Positions 1-6,409 of a stretch of 24,205 nt of DNA are shown one piece after another (positions within the stretch are counted from its first letter, which is position 1; each line of letters opens with the position of its first letter). The stretch lies in the IMG/VR virus record IMGVR_UViG_3300042904_000688, positions 1 through 24,205 of that record; one strand, given 5' to 3'. Source of the DNA: a virus. The position numbers were made by a program, and so were the translations under genes. The notes beneath the pieces are model-generated. The model made no database searches and was not told where the DNA came from. It saw only the letters and a list, made by a program, of their open reading frames with translations.

Positions 1-1128
1 ATGCGCCCTGTATTATGGGCAAAGGATGCGGATAAAGACGGGAATTGTCCCGTGGCTATATCTATAGCCGGGGGCGGTAAGCAAACATATTTCAACACTA
101 AAATAAAATGCCCTGCTGATCTATGGGATAAAGCAGAGCGGAAAATAAAAAAAGGTGTCGCGAACTATGATATTAAAAATAGCAGGGTAGCAACCCTCAT
201 AAAAGATACCGAGCGCGAATTACTTATCCGGCAATCACAGGGCGAAGTTATTACGCTTGAATTGGCAAAGTACTTAATGAACCCGGACAGGGAGGTAAAA
301 GGCGGCTTATTCCTCCCCTTCGCCAAAGAGCTAATGAAGGGCAAAAATGCATCTACACAGCGCAGGTACAATGTGGAGCTATCCAAGATAGAGAAATATA
401 AGGGTAGCGGGCTTAAATTCGGGCAAATTACACCGGACTGGCTATCAGCCTACTACAAGTATCTGCTGAAAGAGAACAGCCATAATACGGCTATAAATGC
501 GTTTAAAGTGATACGCCATGTTTTTAATATTGCAAGGAAAGAAAAGTTAACAACCCTGTACCCGTTCAATGAATGGGAGTACCCGCAATATAAACAGCCC
601 AAGCGCGATTACCTGACAATGGAAGAATGTGATAGGATATACGAAATACTGAATAAGGATTATGGGCAGGAGGTGAAATTGGTAGCGGCTTTCTTTCTGT
701 TGGAGGCATTCTGCGGCCTGCGTGTTTCTGACTGGCATAAGTTCAATGTAGAGACTATGGTAGGTAAAAAAGAGATAGTATTCACCACCAAGAAAACAGA
801 TACCCCGATAAGAATACCGTTTGAAAAAATGCCGTCTTTAAAAAAGGTGGTTGAGTATATCCGGGACAATAACCTGCACTACCCATATAAGACCGATAAA
901 GAGGCAAACGACATGCTTCGGAATGTAATTGCCGGTGCTGCGAAAATAGGGCGTAAAATAACCACGCACACGGCTAGGCATACATGCGCTTCTATGGCTC
1001 TTAATAAGGGAATGAGCAAGACAGCAATAGCCAAGATGCTAGGAATAACGGAAAGGCAGGTTGATACTTATGCGCACGCCAGTAGTTCTATAATAGAAAA
1101 TGAAATTGACAGGATAGGCGGCTTTTAA
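1..1128 (+). CDS. int: Tyrosine recombinase / phage integrase, Bacteroidota type
   Basis: Site-specific recombinase that would join the phage attachment site to the host chromosome and, with helper proteins, reverse the reaction. The 375 residues show the usual three parts: an N-terminal arm-type DNA-binding region (about 1-90), a SAM-like core-binding domain (about 100-200) and a C-terminal catalytic domain. Visible catalytic residues are Arg241 (CGLR), a Lys-rich hairpin around 264, His323-x-x-Arg326 (HTARH) and the nucleophile Tyr357 (DTYAH). The fifth conserved position, normally His or Trp in an LGH motif, is Ile349 (LGI). The ATG is the first base of the window, so an upstream start cannot be excluded, though the length is normal for the family. 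It converges on the next gene with only 7 bp between stops. Family assignment is confident; whether the LGI change affects activity is unknown. Confidence 0.93.
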   Translation: MRPVLWAKDADKDGNCPVAISIAGGGKQTYFNTKIKCPADLWDKAERKIKKGVANYDIKNSRVATLIKDTERELLIRQSQGEVITLELAKYLMNPDREVKGGLFLPFAKELMKGKNASTQRRYNVELSKIEKYKGSGLKFGQITPDWLSAYYKYLLKENSHNTAINAFKVIRHVFNIARKEKLTTLYPFNEWEYPQYKQPKRDYLTMEECDRIYEILNKDYGQEVKLVAAFFLLEAFCGLRVSDWHKFNVETMVGKKEIVFTTKKTDTPIRIPFEKMPSLKKVVEYIRDNNLHYPYKTDKEANDMLRNVIAGAAKIGRKITTHTARHTCASMALNKGMSKTAIAKMLGITERQVDTYAHASSSIIENEIDRIGGF

Positions 1129-1135
1129 CCACCTT

Positions 1136-1498
1136 CTAACGCCGGGAATGAAAAAGCCCTGTTATTTTTCTATAAACTTCATTTCCCTTTTCGGAAAGTT
1201 TTATTTCATAGCCTTGCAGACGTAGATAATCCGCTATCTCTATTAACTCAACCCCGCTAATCGGATTTGTAGATTGCCCGCTAATTTCCCATACATTGAA
1301 TTTATTGAAAAACACATCAATGCCTGTCCTGTCAATGTTTTTTGACATTAAGCGGATTGCATTTTTATCAATGCTCAAACTCACGTCGCCTAAATCCATA
1401 TTCCACGGCTTCATTCTTTCTCTGAATACAACATGCGTTATGTAATTAGCATCTTCTTGGGTAATTTCTTGAAGTGGCTTTAATTTACGTCCCATCAT
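1136..1498 (-). CDS. Unknown small protein, last gene of minus-strand cluster
   Basis: A 120-residue protein that I do not recognise. It is soluble, mixed charge, without signal peptide or membrane segment, and ends in a basic stretch (FHSRR). Two adjacent ATG codons (1498 and 1495) could both serve as start; neither has a Shine-Dalgarno sequence, as expected in Bacteroidota. It sits 7 bp after the preceding minus-strand gene, which supports co-transcription, and runs tail-to-tail against the integrase. Position next to the integrase, on the opposite strand from the virion genes, suggests an early or lysogeny-expressed accessory role, but that is inference only. Confidence 0.65.
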   Translation of the reverse strand: MMGRKLKPLQEITQEDANYITHVVFRERMKPWNMDLGDVSLSIDKNAIRLMSKNIDRTGIDVFFNKFNVWEISGQSTNPISGVELIEIADYLRLQGYEIKLSEKGNEVYRKITGLFHSRR

Positions 1499-1505
1499 CG
1501 TGCGT

Positions 1506-1790
1506 TTAAGAGTTCAATAGTTTGTATTTGTTCAGAATATCTAATACTGCTTCCGATGGTACACTTTCGTACCCTTCCCACTCCGCACAGGCTTTCACTA
1601 TCTCCTCAATAGCCATCATCTTTTCGGGAGTGATGGGGGTAGGGGAAATGTAGGTAAAATCTGCATCTTCATATGTTGAAACCAATCCGTGTATCTCGAA
1701 ATGATTGTCCTCAAAATAGGAGATATATTCTTTCTCGTGTAGTCTTACAAAATAATATCCTGCTGGTCGCATAGTTTCTCCGTTTTTCAT
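1506..1790 (-). CDS. Unknown small protein
   Basis: A 94-residue protein without recognisable family. It is acidic, rich in Tyr and Glu, with an aromatic N-terminal half and a probable helical C-terminal half (residues about 53-94). Two starts are possible: the ATG at 1790, or the in-frame ATG six codons further in (1772), after which the sequence MRPAGYYFVRL looks like a natural beginning. No signal peptide or membrane helix. It lies between two other small minus-strand genes with short spacers (7 and 16 bp), consistent with one operon. Function unknown. Confidence 0.6.
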   Translation of the reverse strand: MKNGETMRPAGYYFVRLHEKEYISYFEDNHFEIHGLVSTYEDADFTYISPTPITPEKMMAIEEIVKACAEWEGYESVPSEAVLDILNKYKLLNS

Positions 1791-1806
1791 CGCTATGGGT
1801 TGGGGG

Positions 1807-2007
1807 TTAAAAAATTAGCACTTCAACAAATGAGGGGCAACAATAGGCTATTTCTGAAACTTCGCAATCCATTTTTGGTTTCATTTCTTTGGCGAACTTT
1901 TCGGCATCCTCTTTAGTTTCACGCTTCACGAACATTTGCCCACGGTAGTTTTTAAAGTTTGTACGGTTGCTGTTACGCATGAACCATTTTACATTCCAGT
2001 ATTTCAT
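1807..2007 (-). CDS. Unknown very small protein
   Basis: A 66-residue protein, not recognised. The N-terminal half is basic and aromatic (MKYWNVKWFMR, then an NRTNFKNYRG stretch), followed by a Lys/Glu-rich helix-like segment (about 30-46) and a C-terminal part with two adjacent cysteines (YCC). The pattern of a short beta-rich start followed by one helix fits a small compact domain. It is spaced 16 bp from the next minus-strand gene and 19 bp from the previous one, so it reads as part of the same operon. No function is proposed. Confidence 0.55.
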   Translation of the reverse strand: MKYWNVKWFMRNSNRTNFKNYRGQMFVKRETKEDAEKFAKEMKPKMDCEVSEIAYCCPSFVEVLIF

Positions 2008-2026
2008 ATCTCGTTTTTAGGGGGTG

Positions 2027-2257
2027 TTAAAGTGATGTGATTAAGCCTAATTCCTCAAGTTCACCAATTGTTATAAGCCTGTTTTCAAGCCTGTTGCAGA
2101 ACTGCATGAACCTTGCGCCAAGATTAAAAGCATCTTCATTGCTTGTTATGGGCACTGATAAAGCCCATCCGTCTTGCACTACTTCGCTATTGCGGTTTTC
2201 TTCTGCTAAGAACTTTTTAAGTAGTGGAGTGTTTTTTATTATTACTGTGTTTTTCAT
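2027..2257 (-). CDS. Unknown very small protein
   Basis: A 76-residue protein if started at the ATG at 2257 (MKNTVIIKN). The open frame extends upstream to an ATG at 2320, but that longer form would overlap the preceding gene by 41 bp, whereas the 2257 start leaves a normal 22-bp spacer; I therefore choose the shorter form. It is soluble, with no cysteine motif or membrane segment beyond a single Cys near residue 52, and ends in a leucine-rich helix (GELEELGLITSL). Not recognised; part of the minus-strand small-gene operon. Confidence 0.55.
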   Translation of the reverse strand: MKNTVIIKNTPLLKKFLAEENRNSEVVQDGWALSVPITSNEDAFNLGARFMQFCNRLENRLITIGELEELGLITSL

Positions 2258-2279
2258 CTTTTCAATTTTGAGGTGAGTG

Positions 2280-2708
2280 TTATGCAATTTCTGTTTCGAG
2301 CGGTATTTGTGAGCCAACATCCTCCAAAAATTCTTTCATGTTTCCCCTCACGCGACTGTTGTAATCGTATCGGCTACCCATAAATTCCTTTAGTGAAATT
2401 TCAGGCAGGCTGATTGCTTGTAAAGCCTCAAGAGAAATAGGGAAATAGAAAGACGGAGCTAGGCTCATTGAATTGTCTTTCCGCTCACATACTCCAAACT
2501 GTGTGGCGTATTGAACTTTGCCGTCAATAAATACCTTGCTCATTATGCCGTAACAACATTCGCTGTCAACTATGACGTTAGCGACTAAACCGTCAGCACT
2601 TGTGCGGTATGTAACACCTTCTTTGGGTGGTACTGCTTCTGTGATTAAAGCAATTAATTTTTCTTCGCTGATTGGTGCGACCATTAATGTGTTTTCGTTT
2701 TGTTTCAT
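2280..2708 (-). CDS. Unknown protein, first gene of minus-strand cluster
   Basis: A 142-residue protein, not recognised. The sequence looks like an alpha/beta domain with a central beta-rich part (about 30-75: Val/Ile-rich strands with a Cys-Cys pair) and a C-terminal helix-containing part (about 90-142). It is mildly acidic, with no signal peptide or membrane helix. It is the promoter-proximal gene of the minus-strand group 1136-2708 and diverges from the plus-strand genes starting at 2869; the 160-bp gap between them holds candidate promoters for both directions. Early accessory or host-takeover function is possible but not shown. Confidence 0.62.
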   Translation of the reverse strand: MKQNENTLMVAPISEEKLIALITEAVPPKEGVTYRTSADGLVANVIVDSECCYGIMSKVFIDGKVQYATQFGVCERKDNSMSLAPSFYFPISLEALQAISLPEISLKEFMGSRYDYNSRVRGNMKEFLEDVGSQIPLETEIA

Positions 2709-2737
2709 CTCTTATCGTTTGTGTCAGCGGGAGTGCT

Positions 2738-2775
2738 AACGGTGTAAAGGTAATGGTTTATTTTGTATTTCCAAC
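2738..2775 (-). promoter_or_regulatory. Candidate weak promoter for the minus-strand small-gene operon
   Basis: Read on the minus strand, TACCTTTA (2752-2745) matches the Bacteroidota -7 box TAnnTTTG at all but the last base, and GTTG (2775-2772) lies 19 nt upstream where TTTG is expected. Transcription would start near 2738, about 30 nt before the ATG at 2708. The match is imperfect in both boxes, so this is a candidate only. Confidence 0.3.
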
Positions 2776-2818
2776 TATTTTATCAAATTATTTTAAGAAA
2801 ATCTTTTTACTCATTTTA

Positions 2819-2850
2819 TTTGGTGGTTTGGATTATGTTGTTTATCTTTG
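2819..2850 (+). promoter_or_regulatory. Bacteroidota-type promoter for the 2869-4057 genes
   Basis: TTTG at 2819-2822, a 20-nt spacer, and TATCTTTG at 2843-2850 match the Bacteroidota consensus TTTG-N(19-21)-TAnnTTTG exactly. Transcription would start near 2857, only about 12 nt before the ATG at 2869. This rules out an upstream TTG at 2848 as translation start, because that codon lies inside the -7 box. Confidence 0.75.
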
Positions 2851-2868
2851 TGGGACAAAAGCAAAGAT

Positions 2869-3387
2869 ATGAATGCGACAATAGATTTTTCAGAAGTATT
2901 AAGCCTAAAGAGCCTGAAAGTCTTAGGGTATACTACAGACTTTAACCAGTGTGATTGTTGCGGCAGAGAAAGCTTAAAGGGCACAGTATCGATATTAGAT
3001 ACGCGCTATGATGTTGTTTTACATTACGGAACCGGGTGCGCTGCTGCTGCAAATAAATACGATACTCTTGATACCCTTAATGAGGTGAAAAAGATGATTA
3101 AGGAAGAAATGAAAAAGTATAATACCGCTGAAAAGTTGGCTGCAAAAATGACCCTTGATTGCAACATTCAGAAAGCAAAAAATGAATTTAAAGCTGCGCC
3201 CGAAAAAATAGCATACGATAAACACATGATAGACCGAGAACCATTACTAGAGGCGGCATACAATGATTATGCAGAGCATTCTAAAATAGTTGAAGAAACC
3301 TTTAGGCTTGGCAGGATTTGCGACCTTGTTAAAAAGGGAATAATGGTTAAATATTCTATCCCATTTGAAAATTCATATAAGATATGA
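2869..3387 (+). CDS. Small zinc-ribbon-like protein, function unknown
   Basis: A 172-residue protein. An N-terminal module (about 20-60) carries Cys28-x-x-Cys31-Gly (also Cys30) followed by a short beta region and a HYGTGC motif with Cys57. The layout C-x-x-C-G, then a strand pair, then (H/Y)-G-x-x-C-A, is a recurring metal-binding pattern in small phage and plasmid proteins. The rest (about 65-172) is charged and helical, probably coiled. I set the start at ATG 2869 because the longer open frame begins inside the promoter. It is the first gene of a plus-strand group and overlaps the next gene by 4 bp (ATGA), implying translational coupling. The biochemical role is unknown; DNA or RNA binding is a reasonable guess from the zinc-ribbon pattern. 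Confidence 0.72.
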   Translation: MNATIDFSEVLSLKSLKVLGYTTDFNQCDCCGRESLKGTVSILDTRYDVVLHYGTGCAAAANKYDTLDTLNEVKKMIKEEMKKYNTAEKLAAKMTLDCNIQKAKNEFKAAPEKIAYDKHMIDREPLLEAAYNDYAEHSKIVEETFRLGRICDLVKKGIMVKYSIPFENSYKI

Positions 3388-3599
3388 TAGATAATAGCAT
3401 AACCCGGCAGTGCTTTATTGATGGCAAGGTAAAGAAGTGCAATGTATTAATTGGCGTAGTTGCCGGGACTATGCATTTTATGACGTGCAGGGTTGTTAAA
3501 TACAGAATAGTTGATAACGATTTTCTCGTAAAGCTAAAAACTCCAAAAGAATACCCGCTCGGGCATAAATATCTTTGGCGGAATATAGATGAATTATAA
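3384..3599 (+). CDS. Unknown small protein, translationally coupled
   Basis: A 71-residue protein whose ATG overlaps the stop of the previous gene in ATGA, so it is probably translated by coupled re-initiation. It is basic and beta-rich (repeated strand-like stretches around 18-50), with Cys residues at 10, 19 and 35 that do not form an obvious metal site. No signal peptide or transmembrane segment. Not recognised. It lies within the four-gene plus-strand cluster ahead of the packaging genes. Confidence 0.6.
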   Translation: MIDNSITRQCFIDGKVKKCNVLIGVVAGTMHFMTCRVVKYRIVDNDFLVKLKTPKEYPLGHKYLWRNIDEL

Positions 3600-3608
3600 A
3601 ATTACAGT

Positions 3609-3809
3609 ATGACAGACAGAAACAAACGCACCGACATTTACAACTTGAAGATATTAGCTGAAAAGGTAGGAACGCCAAACGCCTACCAGAAACTGAATTT
3701 GCTATTTAAGGGCTACTCTGACTTAGTAGATGGGGCTACCATAAAAAAGACTATTGAGGTCTTGGAAAAGGAACATAAAGCCACGATTAAACAATTGAAA
3801 GGTAAATAA
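3609..3809 (+). CDS. Unknown small basic helical protein
   Basis: A 66-residue, Lys-rich, cysteine-free protein starting 9 bp after the previous stop. It appears entirely helical, with a C-terminal amphipathic segment (about 45-66: KKTIEVLEKEHKATIKQLKGK) that could be a short coiled coil. No family recognised. Size, charge and placement would fit a small nucleic-acid-associated or regulatory phage protein, but nothing in the sequence proves this. Confidence 0.55.
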   Translation: MTDRNKRTDIYNLKILAEKVGTPNAYQKLNLLFKGYSDLVDGATIKKTIEVLEKEHKATIKQLKGK

Positions 3810-3853
3810 TCACTAACAGCCTATTCCCAACGGAATGGGGTAAATTGCAGGGT

Positions 3854-4057
3854 ATGGAAAGTAAAATTGTAGACATTGCTGAAATGCTTATTGATAGGTT
3901 TAATCAATCTGGCAATAGTAGGCTTGATTTTGTTACCTCTTATATTCTGCCGCCTGAGGAAATTGATTTTATTGAAAGTTTTGGTTTTAAAGTGTGTGGC
4001 GGTCACACAACAGAGGCGGTGAGCTACGATTATAGCCTTACGCGGGCAGATCGCTAA
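3854..4057 (+). CDS. Unknown small acidic protein
   Basis: A 67-residue protein, taking the ATG at 3854 rather than an in-frame TTG three codons upstream. It is acidic with a helical N-terminal half (residues about 1-22) and a C-terminal part containing a KVCGGHTTEAVSYDYSL stretch. No membrane segment or signal peptide. Not recognised. It is the last gene of the plus-strand small-gene group; its stop codon is followed after 3 bp by the sigma-54-type promoter element. Confidence 0.5.
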   Translation: MESKIVDIAEMLIDRFNQSGNSRLDFVTSYILPPEEIDFIESFGFKVCGGHTTEAVSYDYSLTRADR

Positions 4058-4060
4058 CCT

Positions 4061-4078
4061 TTGGCACGGGAGTTGCTT
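4061..4078 (+). promoter_or_regulatory. Sigma-54-type (-24/-12) promoter element
   Basis: TTGGCACG, four bases, then TTGCTT: the GG (4063-4064) and GC (4075-4076) are exactly 12 bp apart, as required for RpoN. It matches the consensus YTGGCACG-N4-TTGCW at every defined position. Predicted start is near 4088, on the plus strand toward the terminase genes. Sigma-54 promoters need an AAA+ enhancer-binding activator, which would have to come from the host or from outside this window. No activator site was recognised upstream, where the sequence is coding. Confidence 0.6.
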
Positions 4079-4095
4079 GTATAATTGTCCTATGT

Positions 4096-4128
4096 TTTGG
4101 AAATGTGAAACAGATGCACGTAACTTTG
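4096..4128 (+). promoter_or_regulatory. Bacteroidota-type promoter, probable late/packaging promoter
   Basis: TTTG at 4096-4099, a 21-nt spacer and TAACTTTG at 4121-4128 match the Bacteroidota consensus exactly. Predicted transcription start is near 4135, giving a long structured leader before the small terminase gene at 4416. It lies about 8 bp downstream of the predicted start of the sigma-54-type promoter, so the two would form a tandem pair. Confidence 0.65.
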
Positions 4129-4180
4129 TGTTCCTATACTCCCTATCCAAACCAGAACGCCAAGTAGATAGTCAGGCATA

Positions 4181-4212
4181 CGCGGTCGCACCGCAATGCG
4201 CTTCGCGGTTGC
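4181..4212 (+). promoter_or_regulatory. Alternative hairpins in the terminase leader
   Basis: GCGGT (4182-4186) can pair with ACCGC (4190-4194) around a 3-nt loop. The same ACCGC can instead pair with a second GCGGT (4205-4209). A third option is an 8-bp stem from 4193-4200 and 4204-4212 with one bulged G and a CTT loop. Because they share bases these cannot all form together. There is no U-tract, so it is not a simple terminator. Confidence 0.45.
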
Positions 4213-4304
4213 CAAAATAACTAATTCTAAAACTCTGATTTGCCCCGTATTCTTACGGATTGCATGAAAGGTCTTACCATACCAAAATGGGTTCAGTTTG
4301 TTAA

Positions 4305-4329
4305 GGGGTCTGGGGATAGTCTGGGGTGG
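4305..4329 (+). repeat. G-rich direct repeat (GTCTGGGG x2) before terminase
   Basis: GTCTGGGG occurs at 4308-4315 and 4319-4326, an 11-bp period, one helical turn. Together with GGGG at 4305-4308 and a trailing GG the block has three G4 tracts plus a fourth GG, unusual in this AT-leaning sequence. Possible roles are a protein-binding site, for instance for the small terminase, or a quadruplex-prone leader segment; neither is proven. Confidence 0.5.
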
Positions 4330-4415
4330 AGAAAAATAAATTTTGCCACGTCCCGCATTCTATTTACCTTTGATTATTATAAACCTTAATATAAACCTAT
4401 CAATTCCTTTCTACA

Positions 4416-4859
4416 ATGCCCAAGCCATTCGAGGTTGGTAATCAATTTTGGAAATTACGCACTAAACACGGGGTAGATAAACTATTCAAAGACCCGCAGT
4501 TACTTTGGGAGCAAGCATGCGAGTATTTCGAGGCTACAGATAGCAGAAAATGGGTTAAAGACGATTGGGTCGGCAAAGATGCTATAAAGGTGGAAAGAAA
4601 GAACGAAACACCTTATACCAAAAGTGGGCTAGCTCTGTATCTTGATTGTGATTGGAGAACAATTGAAGCGTTGAAAGAAGATACCAATAAGGATTTCCTG
4701 CATATCATCACGCGCATAGAGCAAATAATCTACACTCAAAAGATAGAAGGGGCAAGCGTTGGGGCGTTCAACCCAAGCATCGTAGCCCGCGAGTTGGGGT
4801 TAGCTGAGAAGCAAGAAATAGATGCCAATGTAAGGGCTAAAAACGTCTCTTTTGAATAG
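4416..4859 (+). CDS. terS: Terminase small subunit, gp3 DNA-packaging family
   Basis: Recognises phage DNA and loads the large terminase for packaging. The 147 residues resemble the gp3-type DNA-packaging proteins found in many Bacteroidota phages: an N-terminal GNQFWKLRTKHG segment (about 8-19), a helix with LWEQACEYFEATD (about 29-41), a PYTKSGLALYL helix (about 66-76), and the closing pattern IYTQKIEGASVGAFNPSIVARELGL (about 105-130). The start ATG follows a TAAACCTATCAA leader motif by 12 nt and has no Shine-Dalgarno sequence. Its stop TAG shares one base with the GTG start of the large terminase (TAGTG), so the two are coupled. Placement directly before the large subunit supports the call. 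Confidence 0.85.
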   Translation: MPKPFEVGNQFWKLRTKHGVDKLFKDPQLLWEQACEYFEATDSRKWVKDDWVGKDAIKVERKNETPYTKSGLALYLDCDWRTIEALKEDTNKDFLHIITRIEQIIYTQKIEGASVGAFNPSIVARELGLAEKQEIDANVRAKNVSFE

Positions 4860-6334
4860 TGGCGAATTACACACCTCAATATAACTTTTCAAAGCGCGGC
4901 TTTAACCCTTTATTCTGGCATATTCTGCCACTACTGCGCGACCCCAAGATAAGATACATCAAAGTTGAGGGCGGCAGTTCGGCAGCTAAGACATACACCA
5001 TATGCCAGGCGTTGTTAATTGACGGTTTCCAGAATGAATATAGCTCAATGGTATTCAGGCGGCAATTAGTGGACGTTGTGGATAGTATATACGCCTCATT
5101 CAAAATGGCAATGTCCGGGCTGCAACTGGATTATTATGAACAGCAGCAGCACTTATTCAAAGGCAAGGACGGCAAATCAGATGTGCGCTTTCGCGGTCTG
5201 GAAGATGAGGAAAACATTAAGGGTATTGAGAAATTTAATGTTGTATACTTTAATGAGTTCAACCAATTCGAGGAACATCTATTCGACCAAGCCAAATTAA
5301 GGTTACGCGGCAGGCCAAATCAGAAGTTTATCTGCGACTGGAACCCGGTAAGCTCCGAACTATGGCAGTATAAGAACGATATAGACCTACAGGAATGGGA
5401 CGAATTGCCACTATTCATTGAAGGGAATGAGTATAGCCAGTTAAACCCGGAATACTCATTTAAACGCATCAATAAAGCCGGGGATACTGTTTGGATAAAA
5501 GTTACTTACCGGGATAACTATTGGGTTGTAGGCAGACCCAATGGCGGCGGCTTCATAGATCAGCAGACGTTAGATAATTTCGAGAAATTACGGACACAAA
5601 AACCGCACCTATACCGCATCTATGCCAATGGCGAAAGGGGTATTATGCGTACCGGGGCTGAGTTCTGGAAACAGTTTAACGAGGATAAGCATGTTAAGCC
5701 GTTGAAGTATGATAATGAAACAACCATACACATCTCGCTAGATGAGAACGTGAACCCATACGTTACTATATCTGCGTGGCAAATCATTGAAAAGGAGATA
5801 AGGCAGGTGTATGAAATTCCATGCAAAAACCCTGATAACAACGCGCCCAAAGCCGCGCAAAAACTGATTAAATGGCTTAACCAGATAGCGTATAAAGACG
5901 TTGTTTATATCTATGGCGACCCATCGGCAGATAAGCGCAGTACGGTAGACGAAAACAGTCGCTCTTTTTATGATAAGTTTATTGAAGGGTTGAAAACAGC
6001 AGGTTTTAGAATAGTAAACAGGGTTGAAAAGTCAGCCCCGGAAGTGGCATTGTCTGCGGCATTCATCAATGACATTTACGAGTACGAACATGCCGGGTAT
6101 AGCATCACAATAGGCGATAATTGCACCACAAGCATTTACGACTATATCAGCGCGAAAGAAGATAAAGACGGCAAAATGCTCAAAGAAAAGGTGAAAGATA
6201 AGGTTACAGGCGTTACATATGAACCTGTTGGGCATTTCTCGGATGCAAAGCGCTACTTCATATGTTCCCTGCTCAAATCAGAGTTCAATAAGTACAAATC
6301 GAGGGGCAAGCCCGTTTGGGGCATCAACGCATAA
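4859..6334 (+). CDS. terL: Terminase large subunit (ATPase and nuclease)
   Basis: Motor that pumps DNA into the prohead and cuts concatemers. The 491 residues contain an N-terminal ATPase with a deviant Walker A, GGSSAAKT (38-45, Ala43 where the classic loop has Gly), a Walker B-like VVYFNEF (128-134, catalytic Glu133) and a CDWNPVS coupling motif (about 159-165). The C-terminal RNase H-like nuclease shows acidic residues Asp295 (ISLDENVNP), Asp354 (YGDPSADKRS) and Asp462 (GHFSDAKRY). The start is GTG at 4859, overlapping the small-subunit stop. Length is in the usual range and both domains appear intact. After it comes a 185-bp gap with a structured terminator-like element before the portal gene. 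Confidence 0.95.
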   Translation: MANYTPQYNFSKRGFNPLFWHILPLLRDPKIRYIKVEGGSSAAKTYTICQALLIDGFQNEYSSMVFRRQLVDVVDSIYASFKMAMSGLQLDYYEQQQHLFKGKDGKSDVRFRGLEDEENIKGIEKFNVVYFNEFNQFEEHLFDQAKLRLRGRPNQKFICDWNPVSSELWQYKNDIDLQEWDELPLFIEGNEYSQLNPEYSFKRINKAGDTVWIKVTYRDNYWVVGRPNGGGFIDQQTLDNFEKLRTQKPHLYRIYANGERGIMRTGAEFWKQFNEDKHVKPLKYDNETTIHISLDENVNPYVTISAWQIIEKEIRQVYEIPCKNPDNNAPKAAQKLIKWLNQIAYKDVVYIYGDPSADKRSTVDENSRSFYDKFIEGLKTAGFRIVNRVEKSAPEVALSAAFINDIYEYEHAGYSITIGDNCTTSIYDYISAKEDKDGKMLKEKVKDKVTGVTYEPVGHFSDAKRYFICSLLKSEFNKYKSRGKPVWGINA

Positions 6335-6409
6335 ATTAGCCTATCCTAAAAAAATAAATTAGGTAAATCAAATTTAGTTATTTAATATTGCATACAAACG
6401 CACACAATG

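Larger units (their letters stand above)
4058..4415 (+). other. Gene-free control region ahead of the packaging genes
   Basis: This 358-bp stretch has no convincing gene. In order it holds a sigma-54-type promoter match (4061-4078), a Bacteroidota-type promoter (4096-4128), a GC-rich block with mutually exclusive hairpins (4181-4212), a G-rich block with an 8-bp direct repeat (4305-4329) and a TAAACCTATCAA leader motif (4392-4403) before the terminase ATG. If the 4096-4128 promoter is used, the leader of the terminase transcript is about 280 nt, unusually long. A 41-codon open frame (4264-4389) is present but I do not regard it as established. Confidence 0.7.

Noticed and set aside
1120-1158. 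Inverted repeat GGCTTTT...AAAAGCC between convergent integrase and 1136 gene
   Set aside because: Loop of 25 nt and no adjacent U-tract in either direction; too weak to call a bidirectional terminator.
2848-2868. Upstream TTG start for the 2869 gene
   Set aside because: The TTG is part of the -7 box of the promoter at 2819-2850, so it would not be in the transcript.
3821-4150. 109-codon minus-strand open frame opposite the 3854-4057 gene
   Set aside because: Basic, Cys/His-rich composition typical of an antisense shadow, and it would run across the promoter elements at 4061-4128.
4130-4260. tRNA-like GC-rich fold
   Set aside because: No acceptor/T-arm pattern or anticodon stem; the structure is explained by short competing hairpins.
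4264-4389. 41-codon plus-strand open frame before terS
   Set aside because: It overlaps the G-rich repeat, has no leader motif or overlap with a neighbour, and lies in what looks like a long structured leader. Its composition is not impossible for a protein, so it remains unproven rather than excluded.
6383-6390. TAATATTG as a -7 promoter box before the portal
   Set aside because: Only a partial match and no TTTG at the expected distance upstream.
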